From Saccharospirillum alexandrii_A (lineage in GTDB: Bacteria; Pseudomonadota; Gammaproteobacteria; Pseudomonadales; Natronospirillaceae): DNA of 64,000 bases. Shown one piece after another: positions 8,183 through 16,627 of this stretch (position 1 is the first letter of the stretch; every line of letters begins with the position of its first letter). The stretch lies in the NCBI RefSeq assembly GCF_043641555.1, contig NZ_JBHZRJ010000003.1, positions 496,001-560,000 on the forward strand, read 5' to 3'. Both the position numbers and the translations under genes were made by a program. The notes beneath the pieces are model-generated. The model made no database searches, had not been told where the DNA came from, and was given only the letters and a program-made list of their open reading frames with translations.

Positions 8183-10804
8183 ATGGCAACACAACAGACG
8201 ACAGGCCATTTGCACCTGGCCGGCTACCGCCTGCCCATTCTGGCCCTGACCGGGCGCGAAGCACTCAACCGGCCCTGTTACCTCAAAGTCACCTGCCCAA
8301 CACCGCTGCCACTGACCGGCACCGAACTGCTGAACCTGCCCGCCTCGGTCGAGCTGCAACTGATCGACGGGCGCAGCCGCTGGTTTCATCTGCAAGTGCA
8401 GCAACTGGAACTGATTTCAGACGGCAACGACCGCGCCGAGCTTCGCCTGGCGAGCAAACTGCACCAGGGCACCCTGCAACCGCGCACCCGCCTGATGATG
8501 GACCAGACCCGGGAACAGGTGCTGAAACATCTGCTCGCCAGCATGGGCTACCAGCCCCAGGAACTCGACCTGATTCTGGAGCCCGGCCCCGCACCCGATG
8601 GCCCCTTTCTGCAAGCCCAGGAGACCAACCTGCAGTGCCTGCAACGGCTGTTGGCCGAGGTGGGCGCCAACTACTGGTTCCAGCACCCACCCGGGCAAGA
8701 CCATGAAACCCTGGTGATCCGGAACAACCCCGACTTCACCCCCTATCTGCCCGACATCGAATGGGCCAGCGCCGTCTCCGGCCTCGCTCCGGGCGACGCC
8801 CTGAACCGCATCACCGACGCCAAAGGCCACTGGCGCTGGCAACCCAGCCGCATCGCCCGGTCGGTCAGCGAGGCGCATCGGGGGGCCGGTAACGCCAGCC
8901 ACAGAGGCATGACCGAGTTAACCATCGACCAAGCCAACCACCAGACGTTCGACCCACCGCTCGGGCGAGACGCCGCTGAAACCCGGGCCCTCTATGACCA
9001 GCAGCGCCGCGATGCCACCCGCTACACCCTCAGCATCAGCAGCCACTTGCCGCTGCTGACCGCTGGCTATTGTTTACCACTGGACGCGCGCAGCCTACCC
9101 ACCGGTACCCTGGGCGGCGGCACCCGGGGCGATTTCCGCATTCTCACCGTTGAGCACACCGCCGAGGCCGACGGCGCAGGCCTGGCCTACCGCAACAGCG
9201 CGACGCTGATCCCCCGTACCGACCCGGTGCGCCCGGAACTGATCAAACCCCCGGCGCTGCCGCCGATGTTCCCGGCCCGCATCGAAAGCCGGTACGACCA
9301 CGCCGAACTCGGCCGCGACGGGCGCTACTACTTCCGGCTCGACGCCGATGAAGCCTATGGCGCCCGCCAGCCCTACGAGGCCGCCACCCACGCCCAGGCC
9401 AGCCCGTTAACCGAACGGCTCGCCCCCTACGCCAGCCCGGAACAGGATGGCATCACCACTGGCTGGCACTTCCCGCTGCTGAACCGCACCACTGTACTGA
9501 TTACCTGCCTTAACAACGACCCGGCCCGGGCGATGATCCTCGGCGTCATCCCCAGCCGCCACCAGATCGGCCCCGTAACCCGGGACAACGCTCTACAATC
9601 GCGTCTGGTTACCCCCGGCCAGAACGAACTGCGCTTCGACGACAGCCTCGACGCCGAAGCCATCGCCCTGCACAGCTTCGACCAGCAAACCCTGCTGGCC
9701 CTGAACGCCACCGGCACCGAGCATTACATCAAGCTGGCCGCCCAGTTCGGCGGCCTGAGCATCCGCGCCGGCAAAACGCTCAACCTCACCACCGACACCG
9801 GCAACCTGGACGAGCGCATCGGCGGTAACCGCAGCCAGACCGTCAAACTTCAAAGCCACAGCCACATCGACGGCCACCAGCGCCACCAGGCTGAAGCCGA
9901 CCACCAGCACCTGGCCCAGTTCCACCTCACCCAGGCCGCCGAAGGCGACATCAGCCTCTGGGTGCAACAACGCCGCCTCACCCGACGCATCCGCAGCGGC
10001 GATCGCACCACCGACATCCAGCATGGCGATTACCAGATACAGGTCAGCGACGGCGCCCTGGTGCACCAGATAAACGGCGACATCACCATCGAGGGCAACG
10101 GCGGTGGAGACATCGTGCTGATCAAGGGCGACACCGGCATCAAGATCGACCCGGCCGGCAACATCAAACTGTTCGGCAAAAAGATCACCCTGCACGGCAC
10201 CCAGAGTGGTGTGACCTTCAATGGCGAGGTGAGTTACGACATTGGGGGTGGGAATCAGGCGGAGAAAATCGCTTCGCTTGAAGCTTACGAAATTTCTAAT
10301 CTATGTGAACTGGATTTGTCAGCCTTCCAGGCAACCGAGCAAGAATACCGAGAACGCCCGGAGCAAGAAAAAGAGCCGATGCCTCTTACTGTCCAAGTTC
10401 GTACCGCACTTGGGAACCCTATAGCTGATGTTGCATTAAAGCTTGAATCTGAACGTGGCGCAGTACAGCAGGCAACTTCAAATGAAGCCGGTATGGCGGA
10501 GTTCATAGCCCTGGAACTTTCAGATAGAGGTAGTGTCAGTTATCAGGATGAAGAAGATTTCCTTCATAAATCCATTTCCGCCGATTTAGTGTGGGTGCTT
10601 CAAAAACGGAGATTACGTACCCTCTGCAGGCTCCTTCAAGCTGCAGTCGACTACCAAGCGGTCAGTGCCGTTTACCCCGGTGACTTGGCTCAGGATATTA
10701 AAGACACGTTCACCACCGAAGACGACCAAGACGTATTGTTCCCCCTTATGGCAATCGCTGGCTTAATTGGCATGGACGACATGGAGGTTCAAAGCGATGT
10801 CTAG
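8183..10804 (+). CDS. Second VgrG with C-terminal transthyretin-like extension
   Basis: An 873-residue VgrG-family spike protein. Residues 1-685 are a VgrG core: YQPQELDLILEPG and ETNLQCLQRLLAEVGANYWF in the gp27-like part, then DDSLDAEAIALHSFDQQ and the needle region with GNRSQT and VQQRRLTRRI. From about residue 686 the protein carries an added tail of about 190 residues. At 733-790 this tail has an LTVQVRTALGNPIADVALKL pattern typical of a transthyretin/carboxypeptidase-regulatory-like fold. Such VgrG tails are known to bind a cognate effector (for example Tle1 in enteroaggregative E. coli). The core is very GC-rich, while the tail and the following genes are clearly less so, as if tail and cargo were acquired together. 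AAGGA precedes the start. The stop overlaps the next gene by 8 bases. Confidence 0.9.
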   Translation: MATQQTTGHLHLAGYRLPILALTGREALNRPCYLKVTCPTPLPLTGTELLNLPASVELQLIDGRSRWFHLQVQQLELISDGNDRAELRLASKLHQGTLQPRTRLMMDQTREQVLKHLLASMGYQPQELDLILEPGPAPDGPFLQAQETNLQCLQRLLAEVGANYWFQHPPGQDHETLVIRNNPDFTPYLPDIEWASAVSGLAPGDALNRITDAKGHWRWQPSRIARSVSEAHRGAGNASHRGMTELTIDQANHQTFDPPLGRDAAETRALYDQQRRDATRYTLSISSHLPLLTAGYCLPLDARSLPTGTLGGGTRGDFRILTVEHTAEADGAGLAYRNSATLIPRTDPVRPELIKPPALPPMFPARIESRYDHAELGRDGRYYFRLDADEAYGARQPYEAATHAQASPLTERLAPYASPEQDGITTGWHFPLLNRTTVLITCLNNDPARAMILGVIPSRHQIGPVTRDNALQSRLVTPGQNELRFDDSLDAEAIALHSFDQQTLLALNATGTEHYIKLAAQFGGLSIRAGKTLNLTTDTGNLDERIGGNRSQTVKLQSHSHIDGHQRHQAEADHQHLAQFHLTQAAEGDISLWVQQRRLTRRIRSGDRTTDIQHGDYQIQVSDGALVHQINGDITIEGNGGGDIVLIKGDTGIKIDPAGNIKLFGKKITLHGTQSGVTFNGEVSYDIGGGNQAEKIASLEAYEISNLCELDLSAFQATEQEYRERPEQEKEPMPLTVQVRTALGNPIADVALKLESERGAVQQATSNEAGMAEFIALELSDRGSVSYQDEEDFLHKSISADLVWVLQKRRLRTLCRLLQAAVDYQAVSAVYPGDLAQDIKDTFTTEDDQDVLFPLMAIAGLIGMDDMEVQSDV

Positions 10805-13292
10805 GCTGACTATTCGTATCGAATCCTTTCCCAAGTTTGCAACTCTCCCCGTGGGAACGGATGTTTCTTTCAAGGCCCATATTGAAAACCCGGAAGCCAT
10901 TCCCGAAGGCACGGTCTTCCGGTGGGTCTGTGTTAATGATCCTTCAACCATACCTTGGTATGCGCCTACCAGAGCCATAGGACCCTGGGGAGTGGAATGG
11001 AAGAGTGCAGAGTGGACCATACCCGGCCGTCATACCATTATCTTTACGGCACACTTCAAAGATGGAACAAGGCAGCGTGTAGCGATGCCGCAGCGAGTGG
11101 ATCATGCCGCCAGCATCCTCAAACAAACATTTGATGCCAGCGCGAACGATCATGACCCGACACCCAGCCAACAGTTGCAACACATCAAAACCTATTTGGA
11201 AACCTTACAGCACATCGCCAGGGAACGGCCTCCAATAAATGAGGAGCAACGGGAAGAGCATGAGGGAAAAGTCGGGCAGTTAACAAGCTACATCCACCAT
11301 CTCGAAGATCACATGAGCGGGTTGCACAACCTGGAAGGGTGGGCAGTGGATGCCATGCACATCGACAAAAACACAGCTACCCGAACGCCACTCAGGCTCT
11401 GGTTGGTGAATCTGAGCCTGCCAGGCTCGGATGAAAAACTGTGGCGTTTGGTTGACTGGACCAACCCCGTTTATCGATATACAACGGGCACTTACGAGAA
11501 CGATGGGGATACCCATGGAGAAGCGATTCAGGACCTGATCAGAACCTGGGATTGGAATAACCGATACCCTGAAGGACACATCCAGTACCAGTTCTCGGTA
11601 CCAAAGTATGGCGTCGACCTATCCGGAGACTTTGAAACCGATGGCGGTTCATTCTGGGATGAAGTCTCGTCATGGCTTGATTACGCCGCCCTTGGAGCAG
11701 CAGCGGTGGCCGGAGTGGTAACACTACTGGCGCCAGTGCCCGGTTCCCGCGTCGTCTCGGCGGCCATTTGGACTTCCATCTTTACCAGTACCGGGGCTGC
11801 CGCCATCAATATTTCCCAGCGTCATGCCGAAGGCTTTGGCAACTGGAAAGACGACGCCTTCGATGGGCTTTCTATTGTTGGCAACCTGTTCGCGGCGGGG
11901 GGCATGGCCTGGAAAGTGGGAGCAACCGTGACCTCGGCCACCAAACTGGGGACTGGAATGCAACGTGCTGTGCTGATAGGGCAGGTGAGCACCGATGGGA
12001 TGCAGGGCATCCTGTTGGCGGCGGAGCACATCAACCAATATCAGAACATTATGGACGACCCCAGGCTGTCACCGGATGAGCGACTGCAAAAACTGATGGA
12101 ACTCCTGCGCTCAGCGGCTATTGCCAGTGCCATGACCTACATCTCGGTGAAAGGCACGACGGCCGACCTAAATAACTTGAACAATAACCGAACCCTGCTC
12201 AATGCTTCGCAGGTCAACGACCCAGAGGTCCAGATAGACCTGGACACTCCTCCACCTCAGAGTATCCCGGTGGAGGGTGGGCAAACTCGGGCAAATATAG
12301 AGGCACAAACGGAACCGGAAAGCTTGCCGCTTAGGCAGGACGGTGCCCGGATGACGGCGCGGCAAATCAGACGGGCTGAGAACAGGTTCGTCAACCCGGA
12401 CACCTTGGACGAGGCCGCCAACCTGTTGGAGGACGCACGAACTCGATTGATCGACGGTGGAAAGCCGCTCAAATACAGTGATGACGAACTGCTGGATATG
12501 TTGGACCGCAACCCGACCATACGAGACAATTATATTGTTCGACTGATGAATAAGAGCCATGTTTTTGACCGAAGCGACACCGTGCGAGACCCCAATAACC
12601 TGACCGGAAAGTTGGGCGGCACGGATGACCTTGGCCGAGTAAAATACTGGTCAACCACGTTCGACCAGATCGTCGATAGCGACAGCGACCCGGATTTAAT
12701 ACGTCGCAGCGTAGGGATGGGTGACCAGTATTTTGACCCCAATGAGAAATGGGTTATGGTACTGATTGATCGGAAAAAGCACGAAGCCGCCAGCATAGGC
12801 ACTAGCATCGTGCCGACCTACGATAATCTGACGCAGTTTGCCTTACGCCAGGCAGGCCATGACCCGGCCAAAGAAGCACTTATTCGGGAAGTGATGACGG
12901 AAAGGTACAGCCGAGAGTATTTGCACTATAAGAACATGGCTGACAACGTGGTTGGTAAGGATGCAAATAATAAAGACATTCCGGCTTATAACTTGAAAGA
13001 TCCTAAGCAATTAGATGATTTTATTTTTACTACATTCGGCAGTAATATGCATCAAAAAAATCTATTTAACGCTAGACTCGAAATTGAGAACTCGTATGGA
13101 GCTTACAAAGAGTATGCTGGTAATGGATTAACCAAAAGTTTACATGACAGTGGACCAATACCGCAGTCGCAAAACTATGGTGTAAAAGAGACTTTCACCT
13201 ATGAAACGAATCCGAAGACACTACAGGAAATGCTTGGAGAAGATATGATCGCCATCGTCGACCTAGATTTATTGCCGGAGCAAACTAAATGA
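10797..13292 (+). CDS. Putative T6SS effector, polymorphic-toxin architecture
   Basis: An 831-residue protein with no signal peptide. I do not recognise its toxin domain. Residues 1-105 form a beta-rich module (GTDVSFKAHIENP, TIPGRHTIIFTAHF) resembling an Ig-like or spike-adaptor domain. Residues 130-175 are helical. Residues 283-440 contain an alanine/glycine-rich hydrophobic helical region (DYAALGAAAVAGVVTLLAPV onward) of the kind placed before toxin tips in polymorphic toxins and possibly related to DUF4781. Residues 515-831 are a polar, AT-richer C-terminal domain and the likely toxin. The start overlaps the vgrG stop by 8 bases with GGAGG upstream, and the stop overlaps the first immunity candidate (ATGA), so the three are co-translated. 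Chosen start is ATG 10797. An upstream in-frame ATG at 10767 lacks a good site. Role inferred from context. Confidence 0.75.
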   Translation: MSRLTIRIESFPKFATLPVGTDVSFKAHIENPEAIPEGTVFRWVCVNDPSTIPWYAPTRAIGPWGVEWKSAEWTIPGRHTIIFTAHFKDGTRQRVAMPQRVDHAASILKQTFDASANDHDPTPSQQLQHIKTYLETLQHIARERPPINEEQREEHEGKVGQLTSYIHHLEDHMSGLHNLEGWAVDAMHIDKNTATRTPLRLWLVNLSLPGSDEKLWRLVDWTNPVYRYTTGTYENDGDTHGEAIQDLIRTWDWNNRYPEGHIQYQFSVPKYGVDLSGDFETDGGSFWDEVSSWLDYAALGAAAVAGVVTLLAPVPGSRVVSAAIWTSIFTSTGAAAINISQRHAEGFGNWKDDAFDGLSIVGNLFAAGGMAWKVGATVTSATKLGTGMQRAVLIGQVSTDGMQGILLAAEHINQYQNIMDDPRLSPDERLQKLMELLRSAAIASAMTYISVKGTTADLNNLNNNRTLLNASQVNDPEVQIDLDTPPPQSIPVEGGQTRANIEAQTEPESLPLRQDGARMTARQIRRAENRFVNPDTLDEAANLLEDARTRLIDGGKPLKYSDDELLDMLDRNPTIRDNYIVRLMNKSHVFDRSDTVRDPNNLTGKLGGTDDLGRVKYWSTTFDQIVDSDSDPDLIRRSVGMGDQYFDPNEKWVMVLIDRKKHEAASIGTSIVPTYDNLTQFALRQAGHDPAKEALIREVMTERYSREYLHYKNMADNVVGKDANNKDIPAYNLKDPKQLDDFIFTTFGSNMHQKNLFNARLEIENSYGAYKEYAGNGLTKSLHDSGPIPQSQNYGVKETFTYETNPKTLQEMLGEDMIAIVDLDLLPEQTK

Positions 13293-13807
13293 CAGCTTCC
13301 TTTCCTTACCCTTGTCAGTTGAAACTGTATGATCCGAATGATCCGGATTTCACTGTACATAGCCGATTCAATGATCCTCTCTTTCCCGAAGATGATCTAA
13401 TTGTATCGACTTGCCAAGGATACTTATGTTTTACAAGCTGGGCTATTGAACCAAACCCAAGAGGAAAGTACTTGGTCGGCCAGTTTGAGTTTTCTTTACC
13501 TTACTTAAAGTGGCTCTTAACTGTAATGGCTCGCTTCAAGCTGACGCCTGATCAAGGGGGATATCCTCCTGGAATCATGTACGACATCGTTCAGTTGGAT
13601 AAAGAAAATGAAGTCTATGTTTTTAGGGGGGCTCACCATGGGAATTATGGTTTAATGAGGTATAGGTTGGAAAATCGAAAACGTCATTCATATATTGACC
13701 ATCAAATGAATCAAGTATTTGAATTGTACGATACATACTTGGATGAGCATGGCTTGATGCAGGTGTTGTTAGATATTCAACAAAAATATGAGGATGGTCA
13801 GATTTAG
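13289..13807 (+). CDS. Putative immunity protein, tandem copy 1
   Basis: A 172-residue soluble protein whose ATG overlaps the effector stop by four bases (ATGA), the standard arrangement of a T6SS cognate immunity gene. The sequence has no family I recognise. Landmarks are LKLYDPNDPDF near the N-terminus, CQGYLCFTSWAIEPNPRGKY, LPYLKWLLTVMARFKLTP, YVFRGAHHGN and DEHGLMQVLLDIQQKYEDGQ at the end. There is no signal peptide or membrane segment, so a cytoplasmic target for the toxin is implied. Three further copies follow at intervals of 595, 598 and 595 bases. Its base composition is lower in GC than the tss genes. Function is inferred from position only. Confidence 0.75.
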   Translation: MTASFPYPCQLKLYDPNDPDFTVHSRFNDPLFPEDDLIVSTCQGYLCFTSWAIEPNPRGKYLVGQFEFSLPYLKWLLTVMARFKLTPDQGGYPPGIMYDIVQLDKENEVYVFRGAHHGNYGLMRYRLENRKRHSYIDHQMNQVFELYDTYLDEHGLMQVLLDIQQKYEDGQI

Positions 13808-13883
13808 TGGGTAGCGTAAGAGGTGTTCTCAAGGAAGGTGTTGTCAGGGCCAGTGACTTAGAGTCTTTTCCGGAGAAAGCCAA

Positions 13884-14408
13884 GTGACCACACAGTCGCG
13901 TTATCCTTATCAATTAAAGTTATATAGCCCGAATGATCCGGATTTTATGGTTCATAGTCGGTTTAGTAATCCAATATTTCCAGAAGATGACCTGATTATT
14001 TCAACTTGTCGAGGATACTTATGCTTTACCAATTGGGCTATTGAACCTAACCCAAGAGGAAGGTATTTAGTAGGCCAGTTTGAATGTGCCTTGCCTTACT
14101 TGAAGTGGCTTCTTGGAGTGATGGCTCGTTTTAAGCTAAGGCCTGAGCAAGGAGGTTACCCCCCCCCCGGGACCATGTACGATATTGTGCAATTGGACAA
14201 GGAAAATGAGTTGTACGTATTTAGAGGAGCGCACCACGGTAACAATGGGTTAATGATATATGTCTTGGAGAACCGAAAACGCCACTCATACATCAATGCT
14301 CAAATGAGTCAGGAGTTTGATCTATATGATGTTTACCTGGAGGATCATGGCCTGATGCAGGTGTTGTTGGACATTCAGCAGCAATATGAGGATGGTCAGC
14401 TTTTGTGA
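13884..14408 (+). CDS. Putative immunity protein, tandem copy 2 (with C10 tract)
   Basis: A 174-residue paralogue of the copy starting at 13289, sharing YSPNDPDFMVHSRFSNP, CRGYLCFTNWAIEPNPRG and the C-terminal EDHGLMQVLLDIQQQYEDGQ. It starts with GTG behind CGGAGAAAGCCAA, a site also present before copies 3 and 4. It is two residues longer than copy 1. One extra proline (PPP instead of PP) is encoded by a run of ten cytosines at 14159-14168, and there is one more leucine at the end. A change of one base in that run would truncate the protein. Likely a paralogous immunity protein protecting against the same or a variant toxin. Confidence 0.72.
   Translation: MTTQSRYPYQLKLYSPNDPDFMVHSRFSNPIFPEDDLIISTCRGYLCFTNWAIEPNPRGRYLVGQFECALPYLKWLLGVMARFKLRPEQGGYPPPGTMYDIVQLDKENELYVFRGAHHGNNGLMIYVLENRKRHSYINAQMSQEFDLYDVYLEDHGLMQVLLDIQQQYEDGQLL
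14159..14168 (+). repeat. Poly-C tract (C10) inside immunity copy 2
   Basis: Ten consecutive cytosines within the coding region of the second immunity copy, encoding part of Tyr-Pro-Pro-Pro-Gly. The other three copies have interrupted sequence here (CCTCCT, GCTCCT, CCCACC). Homopolymers of this length are known slippage sites for phase variation in several bacteria. Whether this one varies cannot be seen from a single sequence. Confidence 0.85.
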
Positions 14409-14481
14409 GTAGCGTTATATGTGTCCCCAAGGAAGATGTTGTCAGGACCAGTGACTTAGGGTTTTTTCCGGAGAAAGCCAA

Positions 14482-15000
14482 GTGACGACTCAGTCCCGCT
14501 ATCCATATCAGCTAAAATTGTATGACCCGAACGATCCGGAATTTATCGTGCATAGCCGATTAAACAGTTCATTATTTCCAGGGGATGATCTAATAATTTC
14601 AACTTGCCGGGGGTATTTATGCTTCACCAGTTTGGCCATAGAGCCTACGCCGCAGGGTAAATACCTGAATGACCAGCTTGAGTTTTCATTGCCTTATTTG
14701 AAATGGCTTCTTGGAGTAATGGCTCGATTTAAACTTACACCTAATCAAGGTGGCTATGCTCCTGGAACCATGTTCGATATTGTTCAGCTAGATAAGGAAA
14801 ATGAGTTATACGTATTTAGAGGAGCTCACCATGGTAAGAATGGGTTGATGATATATGCCTTGGAGAACCGAAAGCGCCATTCATACATAGACCCTCAAAT
14901 GAGTCAGGAGTTTGACCTATATGATGTTTACCTGAAAGATCATGGCTTGATGCAGGTGCTGTTGGACATTCAACGGAAATATGAAGACGGTCAGCTTTAG
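14482..15000 (+). CDS. Putative immunity protein, tandem copy 3
   Basis: A 172-residue paralogue of the two preceding genes. It begins with GTG after the same CCGGAGAAAGCCAA leader. Conserved blocks are LKLYDPNDPEF, CRGYLCFTSLAIEPTPQGKY, LPYLKWLLGVMARFKLTP, YVFRGAHHGKNGLMIYALENRK cut by a few substitutions, and KDHGLMQVLLDIQRKYEDGQ. It is closest to copy 2 in its second half (both have GLMIY and PQMSQEFDLYDVYL or similar), which suggests copies 2 and 3 arose from each other more recently or exchange sequence by gene conversion. It is intact. Immunity role inferred from the array position. Confidence 0.72.
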   Translation: MTTQSRYPYQLKLYDPNDPEFIVHSRLNSSLFPGDDLIISTCRGYLCFTSLAIEPTPQGKYLNDQLEFSLPYLKWLLGVMARFKLTPNQGGYAPGTMFDIVQLDKENELYVFRGAHHGKNGLMIYALENRKRHSYIDPQMSQEFDLYDVYLKDHGLMQVLLDIQRKYEDGQL

Positions 15001-15076
15001 TGAGTAGAGCAAGAGGTGTTCCCAAGGAAAGTGTGGTCGAGATTGTTGATTTAGAATTATAGCCGGAGAAAACCAA

Positions 15077-15594
15077 GTGACCACACAGTCGCGTTATCCT
15101 TATCAACTTAAGCTCTATGATCCGAATGACTCGGACTTTACTGTCCAATGCCGGTTCAACGACCCCTCTTTCCTGAAGACGATTGAATAGTATCAACCTG
15201 TCAGGGGTATTTGTGTTTTACAAGTTGGGCGATTAAGCCAGACCCACGAGGAAAGTATTTGATCGGCCAGTTCGAATTTTCGCTACCTTATTTGAAGTGG
15301 CTTCTTGGTGTGATAACACGTTTTAAGTTGACCCCTGATCAAGGGGGGTGCCCACCCGGCACTATGTATGACATCGTTCAGTTGGACAAAGAAAATGAAG
15401 TTTATGTTTTTCGGGGGGCTCACCACGGAAATCATGGTTTAATGAGATACCGACTTGAGAACAGAAAGCGTCGGTCATATGTCAATCCGATTGTCCAGCA
15501 GGAGTTCGAGTTATATGATGTTTACCTAGATGAGCATGGTTTGATGCAGGTGTTGTTGGGCATTCAACAGAAGTATGAAGATGGTCAGATTTAG
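15077..15594 (+). pseudogene. Broken fourth copy of the putative immunity gene
   Basis: The GTG at 15077 opens with MTTQSRYPYQLKLYDPND, as in copies 2 and 3, but the frame is lost near 15163-15170. Where copy 1 reads AAT GAT CCT CTC TTT, this copy reads AAC GAC CCC TC TTT, a one-base deletion. In the restored frame the next leucine codon is also TGA (GAC GAT TGA ATA). After these two lesions the family sequence continues intact to DEHGLMQVLLGIQQKYEDGQ and the stop at 15592-15594. The remainder could be translated from a TTG at 15211 as 127 residues, without the N-terminal quarter. Two independent lesions argue for real decay rather than a sequencing error. Confidence 0.85.
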
Positions 15595-15692
15595 TGAGAA
15601 GCGTATGAGGTATCCACTAGTAAGATGTTATCAACAGGAACGAGCATGATTACTATTGGCAAGAGTTGCACTAGCAGCATAAGTTAATCAAC

Positions 15693-16627
15693 GTGAGGCA
15701 GACTCAGTTAGCTCAACTATTCAGGGCATTTATGCATGACCCGGCCTTAATCGGTAAAGTTGGCTCTCTCGATACTTACAAAAAATATTTATATTGCGCT
15801 GAACCAAAAAGCGGTGATGAACGAAATCTTGAGATGCAAAAGCTGTGTGATACGGAGTCTAGTTTGTTTAACGGTAAGTTGCCCAGCCCAGCCGGGGATC
15901 AGCTATTCAATATCTGAATTCTCACTTTGAGCGTGAGAATAATGCATACCATGACCCAGGCCATCCACCGCTGGAACAACAGGCAAGCCGCAGCGCTAGA
16001 AGTACGCTTAACGTAGTCGACGATTTTGAAAACCGGCATTATTCGTATGTACAGAGAGAAACCAGTAGAATAATAGACCTTAACGACGCTCTGGGGACGA
16101 AGAAGGCGATATCCGGGGCCGGACACCCAGATTTGCCGATTGAAGCAGGCGTCTATTGGAATATAGAAGGTAAAAGACCGATTGTTAATCGGATGGTTCC
16201 TTCACCAAATTCAATTTTCGGACGATTAGACGGGGTAGTTGGGAAGTATACGATCCCCGACATTGAGAGCTACATGGAGCACCTGAAAGGAATATACAAG
16301 AAAGACCCATTTTTTATGGTCCTACATCCCGAAATGGAAAGGAAGATACGCGAGCATATTGAGGTTAACGATAGAGTGCTTCTTGATGAGGCAGGGCCGC
16401 CTGGAATGCATGCGGAAGTTTTGGCGGTAAATCAGCTGTTTCATAGGATGGACTCGGCTGGAATTCCAATTAATCAGGAGAATCTTGGAAAAATATCGGT
16501 CGCCACATTCTACTTTCAAGGAAATAGGCATCGCGGAAATCACTTTCCAGCGTGCAACAATTGTGGTGGCATTCTTTCCGAACCAATAAGTATTAGAACG
16601 GGCCGGTCTGGGGTTTCTGATGAATAA
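15693..16627 (+). pseudogene. Orphan deaminase-type toxin tip, frameshifted
   Basis: Two overlapping frames appear to form one former coding region. The first (GTG 15693 to 15917) gives 74 residues with no match I recognise. The second is open from 15878 to the stop at 16625-16627, and its C-terminal part has the hallmarks of a cytidine-deaminase-superfamily toxin: His-Ala-Glu (GMHAEVLAVNQL, codons 16409-16417) and Cys-Asn-Asn-Cys (FPACNNCGG, codons 16553-16564), zinc ligands plus the catalytic Glu. The HAE/CxxC spacing resembles the YwqJ-like group of polymorphic toxins. The frame change falls near the GGGG at 15894-15897. There is no VgrG, PAAR or Rhs part, so it looks like a displaced C-terminal toxin fragment. 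A 164-residue protein starting at TTG 16133 would still contain all zinc ligands. Confidence 0.7.

Larger units (their letters stand above)
13289..15640 (+). repeat. Four-unit tandem duplication of gene plus spacer
   Basis: Unit starts are 13289, 13884, 14482 and 15077, so the period is 595-598 bases. The roughly 75-base spacers are also homologous: each begins TGRGWAGCG after the stop, contains AAGGAAGRTGTTGTCAG or a close variant, and ends with CCGGAGAAAGCCAAGTGAC or a close variant. About 40 bases of spacer-like sequence follow copy 4 (15595-15640) before homology stops. This shows that the duplication unit was gene plus spacer and that amplification was by unequal recombination. Confidence 0.85.

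Noticed and set aside
9593..10195. 200-codon minus-strand open frame
   Set aside because: Antisense to the second vgrG, with Val/Ala/Gly-rich composition caused by the GC-rich repeats of the needle region. No start site or family.
10767..10796. Upstream in-frame ATG for the effector
   Set aside because: The ATG at 10767 lies deep in the vgrG tail and has no ribosome binding site. GGAGG at 10783-10787 fits the ATG at 10797.
12580..13292. Effector C-terminus as an ADP-ribosyltransferase
   Set aside because: A YWSTTFDQI segment recalls the STS motif, but neither a convincing preceding arginine strand nor a following E-x-E or Q-x-E loop is visible, so no activity is claimed.
13289..15640. Array considered as CRISPR or phage repeat
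   Set aside because: The unit is about 596 bp, codes for a protein over most of its length and has no short spacer-repeat pattern.
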